Below, in pieces: positions 23,471 through 36,700 of a stretch of 64,000 nucleotides of DNA (position 1 is its first letter; every line of letters begins with the position of its first letter). Position numbers and translations under genes: made by a program. The stretch spans positions 744,001 through 808,000 of the forward strand of contig JAUIMM010000699.1 of assembly GCA_031769625.1 (NCBI GenBank), given 5' to 3'. The notes under the pieces are model-generated. The model searched no databases. It was not told the origin of the DNA and saw nothing but the letters and a program-made list of their open reading frames with translations. This DNA comes from Taudactylus pleione (Eukaryota > Chordata > Amphibia > Anura > Myobatrachidae).

Positions 23471-24933
23471 CTAAAACGAGCATTTGCTGTTTTTCTTAAA
23501 CGCAACATGGGAGAAAAACCATTTTACATCACATTTGTGGGTCTTGGTCTTCAACACATTTTTTTAAATTTTGAGCTGTCTGTGTTTGCTACAAGAGGAG
23601 ATATCACAAAGTATGCACTTCTGTTGTTTCCATTTCTTTCAATGCGTTTTGGCCTAAAACGAGCATTTGCTGTTTTCTCTTAAATACAACATGGGAGAAA
23701 AACCATTTCATATCACATTTGTGGGTCTTGTTCTTCAACACATTCGGTGAAATTTTGAGCTGTCTGTTTGATACAAGAGGAGATATCACAAAGTATGCGC
23801 TTTTGTTGTTTTCATTGCTTTCAATGCATTTTGGCCTAAAACAACCATTTGCTGTTTTCTCTTAAATACAACATGGGAGAAAAACCATTTCATATCACAT
23901 TTGTGGGTCTTGTTCTTCAACACATTCGGTGAAATTTTGAGCTGTCTGTTTGATACAAGAGGAGATATCACAAAGTATGCGCTTTTGTTGTTTCCATTGC
24001 TTTCAATGCATTTTGACCTAAAACGAGCATTTGCTGTTTTCTCTTAAACGCAACATGGGAGAAAAACCATTTCACATCACATTTGTGGGTCTTGTTCTTC
24101 AACACATTCGGTGAAATTTTGAGCTGTCTGTGTTTGCTACAAGAGGAGATATCACAAAGTATGTGCTTTTGTTGTTTCCATTGCTTTCAATGCATTTTGG
24201 CCTAAAACGAGCATTTGCTGTTTTTTCTTAAACGCATCATGTGAGAAAAACCATTTCACATCACATTTGTGGGTCTTGTTCTTCAACACATTCAGTGAAA
24301 TTTTGAGCTGTCTGTTTGCTACAAGAGGAGATATCACAAAGTATGCGCTTTTGTTGTTTCCATTGTTTTCAATGCATTTTGGCCTAAAACGAGCATTTGC
24401 TGTTTTCTTTCAAATGCAACATGGGAGAAAAAACATTTCACATCACATTTGTGGGTCTTGGTCTTCAACACATTTTTTGAAATTTTGAGCTATCTGTGTT
24501 TGCTACAAGAGGAGATATCACAAAGTATGCGCTTCTGTTGTTTCCATTTCTTTCAATGCGTTTTGGCCTAAAACGAGCATTTGCTGTTTTCTCTTAAATA
24601 CAACATGGGAGAAAAACCATTTCATATCACATTTGTTGGTCTTGTTCTTCAACACATTCGGTGAAATTTTGAGCTGTCTGTTTGATACAAGAGGAGATAT
24701 CACAAAGTATGCGCTTTTGTTGTTTTCATTGCTTTCAATGCATTTTGGCCTAAAACAATCATTTGCTGTTTTCTCTTAAACGCAACATGGGAGAAAAACC
24801 TTTTCACATCACATTTGTGGGTCTTGTTCTTCAACACATTCAGTGAAATTTTGAGCAGTCTGTGTTTGCTACAAGAGGAGATATCACAAAGTATGTGCTT
24901 TTGTTGTTTCCATTGCTTTCAATGCATTTTGGC
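22008..24933 (+). repeat. Tandem pair of a 1,463-bp 8-mer
   Basis: Two 1,463-bp units (22008-23470 and 23471-24933) lie head to tail. Each begins with the 183-bp unit (GCTGTTTTTCTTAAACGC) and contains two A-type units, a C unit with ATTCAGTG, a D unit with GAGCTATCTG, an A unit with TTGTTGGTCTTG and a B unit with CAATCATTTG. The length fits three units of 184, four of 182 and one of 183 bp. The end of the second copy differs slightly (ATTCAGTG and GAGCAGTCTG near 24840-24860). Further copies start at 25666, at 27863 and at the window start, making this a recently active amplification unit. Confidence 0.88.
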
Positions 24934-27128
24934 CTAAAACGAGCATTTGCTGTTTTTTCTTAAACGCATCATGTGAGAAAAACCATTTCACATCACATTT
25001 GTGGGTCTTGTTCTTCAACACATTCGGTGAAATTTTGAGCTGTCTGTTTGCTACAAGAGGAGATATCACAAAGTATGCGCTTTTGTTGTTTCCATTGTTT
25101 TCAATGCATTTTGGCCTAAAACGAGCATTTGCTGTTTTCTTTCAAATGCAACATGGGAGAAAAACCCTTTCACATCACATTTGTGGGTCTTGGTCTTCAA
25201 CACATTTTTTGAAATTTTGAGCTGTCTGTGTTTGCTACAAGAGGAGATATCACAAAGTATGCGCTTCTGTTGTTTCCATTTCTTTCAATGCGTTTTGGCC
25301 TAAAACGAGCACTTGCTGTTTTCTCTTAAATACAACATGGGAGAAAAACCATTTCATATCACATTTGTGGGTCTTGTTCTTCAACACATTCGGTGAAATT
25401 TTGAGCTGTCTGTTTGATACAAGAGGAGATATCACAAAGTATGCGCTTTTGTTGTTTTCATTGCTTTCAATGCATTTTGGCCTAAAACAACCATTTGCTG
25501 TTTTCTCTTAAATGCAACATGGGAGAAAAACCTTTTCACATCACATTTGTGGGTCTTGTTCTTCAACACATTCGGTGAAATTTTGAGCTGTCTGTGTTTG
25601 CTACAAGAGGAGATATCACAAAGTATGTGCTTTTGTTGTTTCCATTGCTTTCAATGCATTTTGGCCTAAAACGAGCATTTGCTGTTTTTCTTAAACGCAA
25701 CATGGGAGAAAAACCATTTTACATCACATTTGTGGGTCTTGGTCTTCAACACATTTTTTTAAATTTTGAGCTGTCTGTGTTTGCTACAAGAGGAGATATC
25801 ACAAAGTATGCGCTTCTGTTGTTTCCATTTCTTTCAATGCGTTTTGGCCTAAAACGAGCATTTGCTGTTTTCTCTTAAATACAACATGGGAGAAAAACCA
25901 TTTCATATCACATTTGTGGGTCTTGTTCTTCAACACATTCGGTGAAATTTTGAGCTGTCTGTTTGATACAAGAGGAGATATCACAAAGTATGCGCTTTTG
26001 TTGTTTTCATTGCTTTCAATGCATTTTGGCCTAAAACAACCATTTGCTGTTTTCTCTTAAATACAACATGGGAGAAAAACCATTTCATATCACATTTGTG
26101 GGTCTTGTTCTTCAACACATTCGGTGAAATTTTGAGCTGTCTGTTTGATACAAGAGGAGATATCACAAAGTATGCGCTTTTGTTGTTTCCATTGCTTTCA
26201 ATGCATTTTGACCTAAAACGAGCATTTGCTGTTTTCTCTTAAACGCAACATGGGAGAAAAACCATTTCACATCACATTTGTGGGTCTTGTTCTTCAACAC
26301 ATTCGGTGAAATTTTGAGCTGTCTGTGTTTGCTACAAGAGGAGATATCACAAAGTATGTGCTTTTGTTGTTTCCATTGCTTTCAATGCATTTTGGCCTAA
26401 AACGAGCATTTGCTGTTTTTTCTTAAACGCATCATGTGAGAAAAACCATTTCACATCACATTTGTGGGTCTTGTTCTTCAACACATTCAGTGAAATTTTG
26501 AGCTGTCTGTTTGCTACAAGAGGAGATATCACAAAGTATGCGCTTTTGTTGTTTCCATTGTTTTCAATGCATTTTGGCCTAAAACGAGCATTTGCTGTTT
26601 TCTTTCAAATGCAACATGGGAGAAAAAACATTTCACATCACATTTGTGGGTCTTGGTCTTCAACACATTTTTTGAAATTTTGAGCTATCTGTGTTTGCTA
26701 CAAGAGGAGATATCACAAAGTATGCGCTTCTGTTGTTTCCATTTCTTTCAATGCGTTTTGGCCTAAAACGAGCATTTGCTGTTTTCTCTTAAATACAACA
26801 TGGGAGAAAAACCATTTCATATCACATTTGTTGGTCTTGTTCTTCAACACATTCGGTGAAATTTTGAGCTGTCTGTTTGATACAAGAGGAGATATCACAA
26901 AGTATGCGCTTTTGTTGTTTTCATTGCTTTCAATGCATTTTGGCCTAAAACAATCATTTGCTGTTTTCTCTTAAACGCAACATGGGAGAAAAACCTTTTC
27001 ACATCACATTTGTGGGTCTTGTTCTTCAACACATTCGGTGAAATTTTGAGCAGTCTGTGTTTGCTACAAGAGGAGATATCACAAAGTATGTGCTTTTGTT
27101 GTTTCCATTGCTTTCAATGCATTTTGGC
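24934..27128 (+). repeat. Second copy of the 2,195-bp 12-mer
   Basis: It repeats 21276-23470 at an offset of 3,658 bp: a C-D-A-B cassette at 24934-25665 and the 8-mer at 25666-27128. Together with the extra 8-mer at 23471-24933 the block reads 12-mer, 8-mer, 12-mer. This copy has GAGCAGTCTG near 27048, as do 1202 and 29064, whereas 23390 has GAGCTGTCTG. It is therefore closer to the source of the window start. Confidence 0.84.
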
Positions 27129-27862
27129 CTAAAACGAGCATTTGCTGTTTTTTCTTAAACGCATCATGTGAGAAAAACCATTTCACATCACATTTGTGGG
27201 TCTTGGTCTTCAACACATTCGGTGAAATTTTGAGCTGTCTGTGTTTGCTACAAGAGGAGATATCACAAAGTATGTGCTTTTGTTGTTTCCATTGCTTTCA
27301 ATGCATTTTGGCCTAAAACGAGCATTTGCTGTTTTCTCTAAAACACGACATTGGAGAAAAACCATTTCACATCACATTTGTGGGTCTTGGTCTTCAACAC
27401 ATTTGGTGAAATTTTGAGCTGTCTGTGTTTGCTACAAGATGAGATATCACAAAGTATGCGCTTTTGTTGTTTCCATTGCTTTCAATGCGTTTTGGCCTAA
27501 AACGAGCATTTGCTGTTTTCTCTTAAATACAACATGGGAGAAAAACCATTTCATATCACATTTGTGGGTCTTGTTCTTCAACACATTCGGTGAAATTTTG
27601 AGCTGTCTGTTTGATACAAGAGGAGATATCACAAAGTATGCGCTTTTGTTGTTTTCATTGCTTTCAATGCATTTTGGCCTAAAACAACCATTTGCTGTTT
27701 TCTCTTAAACGCAACATGGGAGAAAAACCTTTTCACATCACATTTGTGGGTCTTGTTCTTCAACACATTCGGTGAAATTTTGAGCTGTCTGTGTTTGCTA
27801 CAAGAGGAGATATCACAAAGTATGTGCTTTTGTTGTTTCCATTGCTTTCAATGCATTTTGGC
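27129..27862 (+). repeat. Four linking monomers before copy B
   Basis: This 734-bp stretch holds a GCATCATGTGAG unit with the full GTGTTTGC segment, a CTCTAAAACACGACATTGG unit with the ACAAGATGAGATATC change, a type A unit and a type B unit. The first two resemble 1282-1649. Copy B of the large duplication begins immediately after it with the 183-bp unit. Confidence 0.72.
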
Positions 27863-30800
27863 CTAAAACGAGCATTTGCTGTTTTTCTTAAACGCAACAT
27901 GGGAGAAAAACCATTTTACATCACATTTGTGGGTCTTGGTCTTCAACACATTTTTTTAAATTTTGAGCTGTCTGTGTTTGCTACAAGAGGAGATATCACA
28001 AAGTATGCGCTTCTGTTGTTTCCATTTCTTTCAATGCGTTTTGGCCTAAAACGAGCATTTGCTGTTTTCTCTTAAATACAACATGGGAGAAAAACCATTT
28101 CATATCACATTTTTGGGTCTTGTTCTTCAACACATTCGGTGAAATTTTGAGCTGTCTGTTTGATAAAAGAGGAGATATCACAAAGTATGCGCTTTTGTTG
28201 TTTTCATTGCTTTCAATGCATTTTGGCCTAAAACAACCATTTGCTGTTTTCTCTTAAATACAACATGGGAGAAAAACCATTTCATATCACATTTGTGGGT
28301 CTTGTTCTTCAACACATTCGGTGAAATTTTGAGCTGTCTGTTTGATACAAGAGGAGATATCACAAAGTATGCGCTTTTGTTGTTTCCATTGCTTTCAATG
28401 CATTTTGACCTAAAACAAGCATTTGCTGTTTTCTCTTAAACGCAACATGGGAGAAAAACCATTTCACATCACATTTGTGGGTCTTGTTCTTCAACACATT
28501 CCGTGAAATTTTGAGCTGTCTGTGTTTGCTACAAGAGGAGATATCACAAAGTATGTGCTTTTGTTGTTTCCATTGCTTTCAATGCATTTTGGCCTAAAAC
28601 GAGCATTTGCTGTTTTTTCTTAAACGCATCATGTGAGAAAAACCATTTCACATCACATTTGTGGGTCTTGTTCTTCAACACATTCAGTGAAATTTTGAGC
28701 TGTCTGTTTGCTACAAGAGGAGATATCACAAAGTATGCGCTTTTGTTGTTTCCATTGTTTTCAATGCATTTTGGCCTAAAACGAGCATTTGCTGTTTTCT
28801 TTCAAATGCAACATGGGAGAAAAAACATTTCACATCACATTTGTGGGTCTTGGTCTTCAACACATTTTTTGAAATTTTGAGCTATCTGTGTTTGCTACAA
28901 GAGGAGATATCACAAAGTATGCGCTTCTGTTGTTTTCATTGCTTTCAATGCATTTTGGCCTAAAACAATCATTTGCTGTTTTCTCTTAAACGCAACATGG
29001 GAGAAAAACCTTTTCACATCACATTTGTGGGTCTTGTTCTTCAACACATTCGGTGAAATTTTGAGCAGTCTGTGTTTGCTACAAGAGGAGATATCACAAA
29101 GTATGTGCTTTTGTTGTTTCCATTGCTTTCAATGCATTTTGGCCTAAAACGAGCATTTGCTGTTTTTTCTTAAACGCATCATGTGAGAAAAACCATTTCA
29201 CATCACATTTGTGGGTCTTGGTCTTCAACACATTTGGTGAAATTTTGAGCTGTCTGTGTTTGCTACAAGAGGAGATATCACAAAGTATGTGCTTTTGTTG
29301 TTTCCATTGCTTTCAATGCATTTTGGCCTAAAACGAGCATTTGCTGTTTTCTCTAAAACACGACATTGGAGAAAAACCATTTCACATCACATTTGTGGGT
29401 CTTGGTCTTCAACACATTTGGTGAAATTTTGAGCTGTCTGTGTTTGCTACAAGATGAGATATCACAAAGTATGCGCTTTTGTTGTTTCCATTGCTTTCAA
29501 TGCATTTTGGCCTAAAATGAGCATTTGATGTTTTTTCTTAAACGCAACATGGGAGAAAAAACATTTCACATCACATTTGTGGGTCTTGGTCTTCAACACA
29601 TTCGGTGAAATTTTGAGCTGTCTGTGTTTGCTACAAGAGGAAATATCACAAAGTATGTGCTTTTGTTGTTTCCATTGCTTTCAATGCATTTTGGCCTAAA
29701 ACGTGCATTTGCTGTTTTCTCTTAAACGCAACATGGAAGAAAAACTATTTCACATCACATTTGTGGGTCTTGGTCTTCAACACATTTGTTGAAATTTTGA
29801 GATGTCTGTGTTAGCTACAAGAGGAGATATCACAAAGTATGCGCTTTTGTTGTTTCCATTGCTTTCAATGCATTTTGGCCTAAAACGAGCATTTGCTGTT
29901 TTCTCTTAAACGCAACATGGGAGAAAAACCGTTTCACATCCAATTTGTGGGTCTTTTTCTTCAAAACATTCGGTGAAATTTTGAGCTGTCTGTGTTTGCT
30001 ACAAGAGGAGATATCACAAAGTATGCGCTTTTGTTGTTTCCATTGCTTTCAATGCATTTTGGCCTAAAACGAGCATTTGCTGTTTTTTCTTAAACGCAAC
30101 ATGGGAGAAAAATCATTTCACATCACATTTGTGGCTCTTGGTCTTCAACACATTTTTTGAAATTTTGAGCTGTCTGTGTTTGCTACAAGAGGAGATATCA
30201 CAAAGTATGCGCTTTTGTTGTTTCCATTGCTTTCAATGCGTTTTGGCATAAAACGAGCATTTGCTGTTTTCTCTTAAATACAACATGGGAGAAAAACCAT
30301 TTCATATCACATTTGTGGGTCTTGTTCTTCAACACATTCGGTGAAATTTTGAGCTGTCTGTTTGATACAAGAGGAGATATCACAAAGTATGCGCTTTTGT
30401 TGTTTTCATTGCTTTCAATGCATTTTGGCCTAAAACAACCATTTGCTGTTTTCTCTTAAACGCAACATGGGAGAAAAACCGTTTCACATCCAATTTGTGG
30501 GTCTTTTTCTTCAAAACATTCGGTGAAATTTTGAGCTGTCTGTGTTTGCTACAAGAGGAGATATCACAAAGTATGCGCTTTTGTTGTTTCCATTGCTTTC
30601 AATGCATTTTGGCCTAAAACGAGCATTTGCTGTTTTTTCTTAAATGCAACATGGGAGAAAAACGATTTCACATCACATTTGTGGGTCTTGGTCTTCAACA
30701 CATTCGGTGAAATTTTGAGCTGTCTGTGTTTGCTACAAGAGGAGATATCACAAAGTATGTGCTTTTGTTGTTTCCATTGCTTTCAATGCATTTTGGCCTA

Positions 30801-32265
30801 AAACGAGCATTTGCTGTTTTTTCTTAAATGCATCATGTGAGAAAAAACATTTCACATCACATTTGTGGGTCTTGTTCTTCAACACATTCGGTGAAATTTT
30901 GAGCTGTCTGTTTGCTACAAGAGGAGATATCAAAAAGTATGCGCTTTTGTTGTTTCCATTGTTTTCAATGCATTTTGGCCTAAAACGAGCATTTGCTGTT
31001 TTCTTTCAAATGCAACATGGGAGAAAAACCATTTCACATCACATTTGTGGGTCTTGGTCTTCAACACATTTTTTGAAATTTTGAGCTGTCTGTGTTTGCT
31101 ACAAGAGGAGATATCACAAAGTATGCGCTTCTGTTGTTTCCATTTCTTTCAATGCGTTTTGGCCTAAAACGAGCATTTGCTGTTTTCTCTTAAATACAAC
31201 ATGGGAGAAAAACCATTTCATATCACATTTGTGGGTCTTGTTCTTCAACACATTCGGTGAAATTTTGAGCTGTCTGTTTGATACAAGCGGAGATATCACA
31301 AAGTATGCGCTTTTGTTGTTTTCATTGCTTTCAATGCATTTTGGCCTAAAACAACCATTTGCTGTTTTCTCTTAAACGCAACATGGGAGAAAAACCTTTT
31401 CACATCACATTTGTGGGTCTTGTTCTTCAACACATTCGGTGAAATTTTGAGCTGTCTGTGTTTGCTACAAGAGGAGATATCACAAAGTATGCGCTTTTGT
31501 TGTTTCCATTGCTTTCAATGCATTTTGACCTAAAATGAGCATTTGCTGTTTTCTCTTAAACGCAACATGGGAGAAAAACCATTTAACATCACATTTGTGG
31601 GTCTTGTTCTTCAACACATTTGGTGAAATTTTGAGCTGTCTGTGTTTGCTACAAGAGGAGATATCACAAAGTATGTGCTTTTGTTGTTTCCATTGCTTTC
31701 AATGCATTTTGGCCTAAAACGAGCATTTGCTGTTTTTTCTTAAACGCATCATGTGAGAAAAACCATTTCACATCACATTTGTGGGTCTTGGTCTTCGACA
31801 CATTTGGTGAAATTTTGAGCTGTCTGTGTTTGCTACAAGAGGAGATATCACAAAGTATGTGCTTTTGTTGTTTCCATTGCTTTCAATGCATTTTGGCCTA
31901 AAACGAGCATTTGCTGTTTTCTCTAAAATGCGACATTGGAGAAAAACCATTTCACATCACATTTGTGGGTCTTGGTCTTCAACACATTTGGTGAAATTTT
32001 GAGCTGTCTGTGTTTGCTACAAGATGAGATATCACAAAGTATGCGCTTTTGTTGTTTCCATTGCTTTCAATGCATTTTGGCCTAAAATGAGCATTTGATG
32101 TTTTTTCTTAAACCCAACATGGGAGAAAAAACATTTCACATCACATTTGTGGGTCTTGGTCTTCAACACATTCGGTGAAATTTTGAGCTGTCTGTGTTTG
32201 CTACAAGAGGAGATATCACAAAGTATGTGCTTTTGTTGTTTCCATTGCTTTCAATGCATTTTGGC

Positions 32266-33733
32266 CTAAAACGTGCATTTGCTGTTTTCTTTCAAATGCA
32301 ACATGGGAGAAAAACCATTTCACATCACATTTGTGGGTCTTGGTCTTCAACACATTTTTTGAAATTTTGAGCTGTCTGTGTTAGCTACAAGAGGAGATAT
32401 CACAAAGTATGCGCTTTTGTTGTTTCCATTATTTTCAATGCATTTTGGCCTAAAACGAGCATTTGCTGTTTTCTTTCAAATGCAACATGGGAGAAAAACC
32501 ATTTCACATCACATTTGTGGGTCTTGGTCTTCAACACATTTTTTGAAATTTTGAGCTGTCTGTGTTAGCTACAAGAGGAGATATCACAAAGTATGCGCTT
32601 TTGTTGTTTCCATTGCTTTCAATGCATTTTGGCCTAAAACGAGCATTTGATGTTTTTTCTTAAACCCAACATGGGAGAAAAAACATTTCACATCACATTT
32701 GTGGGTCTTGTTCTTCAACACATTCGGTGAAATTTTGAGCTGTCTGTTTGCTACAAGAGGAGATATCACAAAGTATGCGCTTTTGTTGTTTCCATTGTTT
32801 TCAATGCATTTTGGCCTAAAACGAGCATTTGCTGTTTTCTTTCAAATGCAACATGGGAGAAAAACCATTTCACATCACATTTGTGGGTCTTGGTCTTCAA
32901 CACATTTTTTGAAATTTTGAGCTGTCTGTGTTTGCTACAAGAGGAGATATCACAAAGTATGTGCTTTTGTTGTTTCCATTGCTTTCAATGCATTTTGGCC
33001 TAAAACGTGCATTTGCTGTTTTCTTTCAAATGCAACATGGGAGAAAAACCATTTCACATCACATTTGTGGGTCTTGGTCTTCAACACATTTTTTAAAATT
33101 TTGAGCTGTCTGTGTTAGCTACAAGAGGAGATATCACAAAGTATGCGCTTTTGTTGTTTCCATTATTTTCAATGCATTTTGGCCTAAAACGAGCATTTGC
33201 TGTTTTCTTTCAAATGCAACATGGGAGAAAAACCATTTCACATCACATTTGTGGGTCTTGGTCTTCAACACATTTTTTGAAATTTTGAGCTGTCTGTGTT
33301 AGCTACAAGAGGAGATATCACAAAGTATGCGCTTTTGTTGTTTCCATTGCTTTCAATGCATTTTGGCCTAAAACGAGCATTTGATGTTTTTTCTTAAACC
33401 CAACATGGGAGAAAAAACATTTCACATCACATTTGTGGGTCTTGTTCTTCAACACATTCGGTGAAATTTTGAGCTGTCTGTTTGCTACAAGAGGAGATAT
33501 CACAAAGTATGCGCTTTTGTTGTTTCCATTGTTTTCAATGCATTTTGGCCTAAAACGAGCATTTGCTGTTTTCTTTCAAATGCAACATGGGAGAAAAACC
33601 ATTTCACATCACATTTGTGGGTCTTGGTCTTCAACACATTTTTTGAAATTTTGAGCTGTCTGTGTTTGCTACAAGAGGAGATATCACAAAGTATGCGCTT
33701 CTGTTGTTTCCATTTCTTTCAATGCGTTTTGGC
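32266..33733 (+). repeat. 734-bp tandem pair, duplicate copy
   Basis: This is the counterpart of the 4404-5871 pair at the 27,862-bp offset (32266-32999 and 33000-33733). It keeps the same single distinguishing TTTTTTAAAATT in its second unit, near 33093. Its presence shows that the small tandem duplication occurred first and was then carried along in the larger event. Confidence 0.88.
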
Positions 33734-36700
33734 CTAAAACGAGCATTTGCTGTTTTCTCTTAAATACAACATGGGAGAAAAACCATTTCATATCACATTT
33801 GTGGGTCTTGTTCTTCAACACATTCGGTGAAATTTTGAGCTGTCTGTTTGATACAAGAGGAGATATCACAAAGTATGCGCTTTTGTTGTTTTCATTGCTT
33901 TCAATGCATTTTGGCCTAAAACAACCATTTGCTGTTTTCTCTTAAACGCAACATGGGAGAAAAACCTTTTCACATCACATTTGTGGGTCTTGTTCTTCAA
34001 CACATTCGGTGAAATTTTGAGCTGTCTGTGTTTGCTACAAGAGGAGATATCACAAAGTATGTGCTTTTGTTGTTTCCATTGCTTTCAATGCATTTTGGCC
34101 TAAAACGAGCATTTGCTGTTTTTTCTTAAACGCAACATGGGAGAAAAACCATTTTACATCACATTTGTGGGTCTTGGTCTTCAACACATTTTTTCAAATT
34201 TTGAGCTGTCTGTGTTTGCTACAAGAGGAGATATCACAAAATATGCGCTTCTGTTGTTTCCATTTCTTTCAATGCGTTTTGGCCTAAAACGAGCATTTGC
34301 TGTTTTCTCTTAAATACAACATGGGAGAAAAACCATTTCATATCACATTTGTGGGTCTTGTTCTTCAACACATTCGGTGAAATTTTGAGCTGTCTGTTTG
34401 ATACAAGAGGAGATATCACAAAGTATGCGCTTTTGTTGTTTTCATTGCTTTCAATGCATTTTGGCCTAAAACAACCATTTGCTGTTTTCTCTTAAACGCA
34501 ACAAGGGAGAAAAACCATTTCACATCACATTTGTGGGTCTTGTTCTTCAACACATTCGGTGAAATTTTGAGCTGTCTGTGTTTGCTACAAGAGGAGATAT
34601 CACAAAGTATGCGCTTCTGTTGTTTCCATTTCTTTCAATGCGTTTTGGCCTAAAACAAGCATTTGCTGTTTTTTCTTAAATACAACATGGGAGAAAAACC
34701 ATTTCATATCACATTTGTGGGTCTTGTTCTTCAACACATTCGGTGAAATTTTGAGCTGTCTGTTTGATACAAGAGGAGATATCACAAAGTATGCGCTTTT
34801 GTTGTTTCCATTGCTTTCAATACATTTTGACCTAAAACGAGCATTTGCTGTTTTCTCTTAAACGCAACATGGGAGAAAAACCATTTCACATCACATTTGT
34901 GGGTCTTGTTCTTCAACACATTCGGTGAAATTTTGAGCTGTCTGTGTTTGCTACAAGAGGAGATATCACAAAGTATGTGCTTTTGTTGTTTCCATTGCTT
35001 TCAATGCATTTTGGCCTAAAACGAGCATTTGCTGTTTTTTCTTAAACGCATCATGTGAGAAAAACCATTTCACATCACATTTGTGGGTCTTGTTCTTCAA
35101 CACATTCGGTGAAATTTTGAGCTGTCTGTTTGCTACAAGAGGAGATATCACAAAGTATGCGCTTTTGTTGTTTCCATTGTTTTCAATGCATTTTGGCCTA
35201 AAACGAGCATTTGCTGTTTTCTTTCAAATGCAACATGGGAGAAAAACCATTTCACATCACATTTGTGGGTCTTGGTCTTCAACACATTTTTTGAAATTTT
35301 GAGCTGTCTGTGTTTGCTACAAGAGGAGATATCACAAAGTATGCGCTTCTGTTGTTTCCATTTCTTTCAATGCGTTTTGGCCTAAAACGAGCATTTGCTG
35401 TTTTCTCTTAAATACAACATGGGAGAAAAACCATTTCATATCACATTTGTGGGTCTTGTTCTTCAACACATTCGGTGAAATTTTGAGCTGTCTGTTTGAT
35501 ACAAGAGGAGATATCACAAAGTATGCGCTTTTGTTGTTTTCATTGCTTTCAATGCATTTTGGCCTAAAACAACCATTTGCTGTTTTCTCTTAAACGCAAC
35601 ATGGGAGAAAAACCTTTTCACATCACATTTGTGGGTCTTGTTCTTCAACACATTCGGTGAAATTTTGAGCTGTCTGTGTTTGCTACAAGAGGAGATATCA
35701 CAAAGTATGCGCTTTTGTTGTTTCCATTGCTTTCAATGCATTTTGACCTAAAATGAGCATTTGCTGTTTTCTCTTAAACGCAACATGGGAGAAAAACCAT
35801 TTCACATCACATTTGTGGGTCTTGTTCTTCAACACATTCGGTGAAATTTTGAGCTGTCTGTGTTTGCTACAAGAGGAGATATCACAAAGTATGTGCTTTT
35901 GTTGTTTCCATTGCTTTCAATGCATTTTGGCATAAAATGAGCATTTGCTGTTTTTTGTTAAACGCATCATGTGAGAAAAACCATTTCACATCACATTTGT
36001 GGGTCTTGGTCTTCGACACATTTGGTGAAATTTTGAGCTATCTGTGTTTGCTACAAGAGGATATATCACAAAGTAAGCGCTTTTGTTGTTTCCATTGCTT
36101 TCAATGCATTTTGGCCTAAAACGAGCATTTGCTGTTTTCTCTAAAACACGACATTGGAGAAAAACCATTTCACATCACATTTGTGGGTCTTGGTCTTCAA
36201 CACATTTGGTGAAATTTTGAGCTGTCTGGGTTTGCTACAAGATGAGATATCACAAAGTATGCGCTTTTGTTGTTTCCATTGCTTTCAATGCATTTTGGCC
36301 TAAAATGAGCATTTGATGTTTTTTCTTAAACGCAACATGGGAGAAAAAACATTTCACATCACATTTGTGGGTCTTGGTCTTCAACACATTCGGTGAAATT
36401 TTGAGCTGTCTGTGTTTGCTACAAGAGGAAATATCACAAAGTATGTGCTTTTGTTGTTTCCATTGCTTTCAATGCATTTTGGCCTAAAACGTGCATTTGC
36501 TGTTTTCTCTTAAACGCAACATGGAAGAAAAACTATTTCACATCACATTTGTGGGTCTTGGTCTTCAACACATTTGTTGAAATTTTGAGATGTCTGTGTT
36601 AGCTACAAGAGGAGATATCACAAAGTATGCGCTTTTGTTGTTTCCATTGCTTTCAATGCATTTTGGCCTAAAATGAGCATTTGCTGTTTTCTCTTAAACG

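Larger units (their letters stand above)
19443..27862 (+). repeat. Inter-copy spacer of the large duplication, all satellite
   Basis: These 8.4 kb lie between the end of copy A and the start of copy B. They hold only monomers of the same family: a mutation-rich patch (about 19443-20700), a short stretch of I-A-B type units, the 8-mer/12-mer block (21276-27128) and four linking units (27129-27862). Nothing other than satellite is present. The four linking units resemble 1282-2015 in containing a unit with CTCTAAAACACGACATTGG, which supports a cyclic relationship between the end of this spacer and the start of the large block. Confidence 0.85.
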
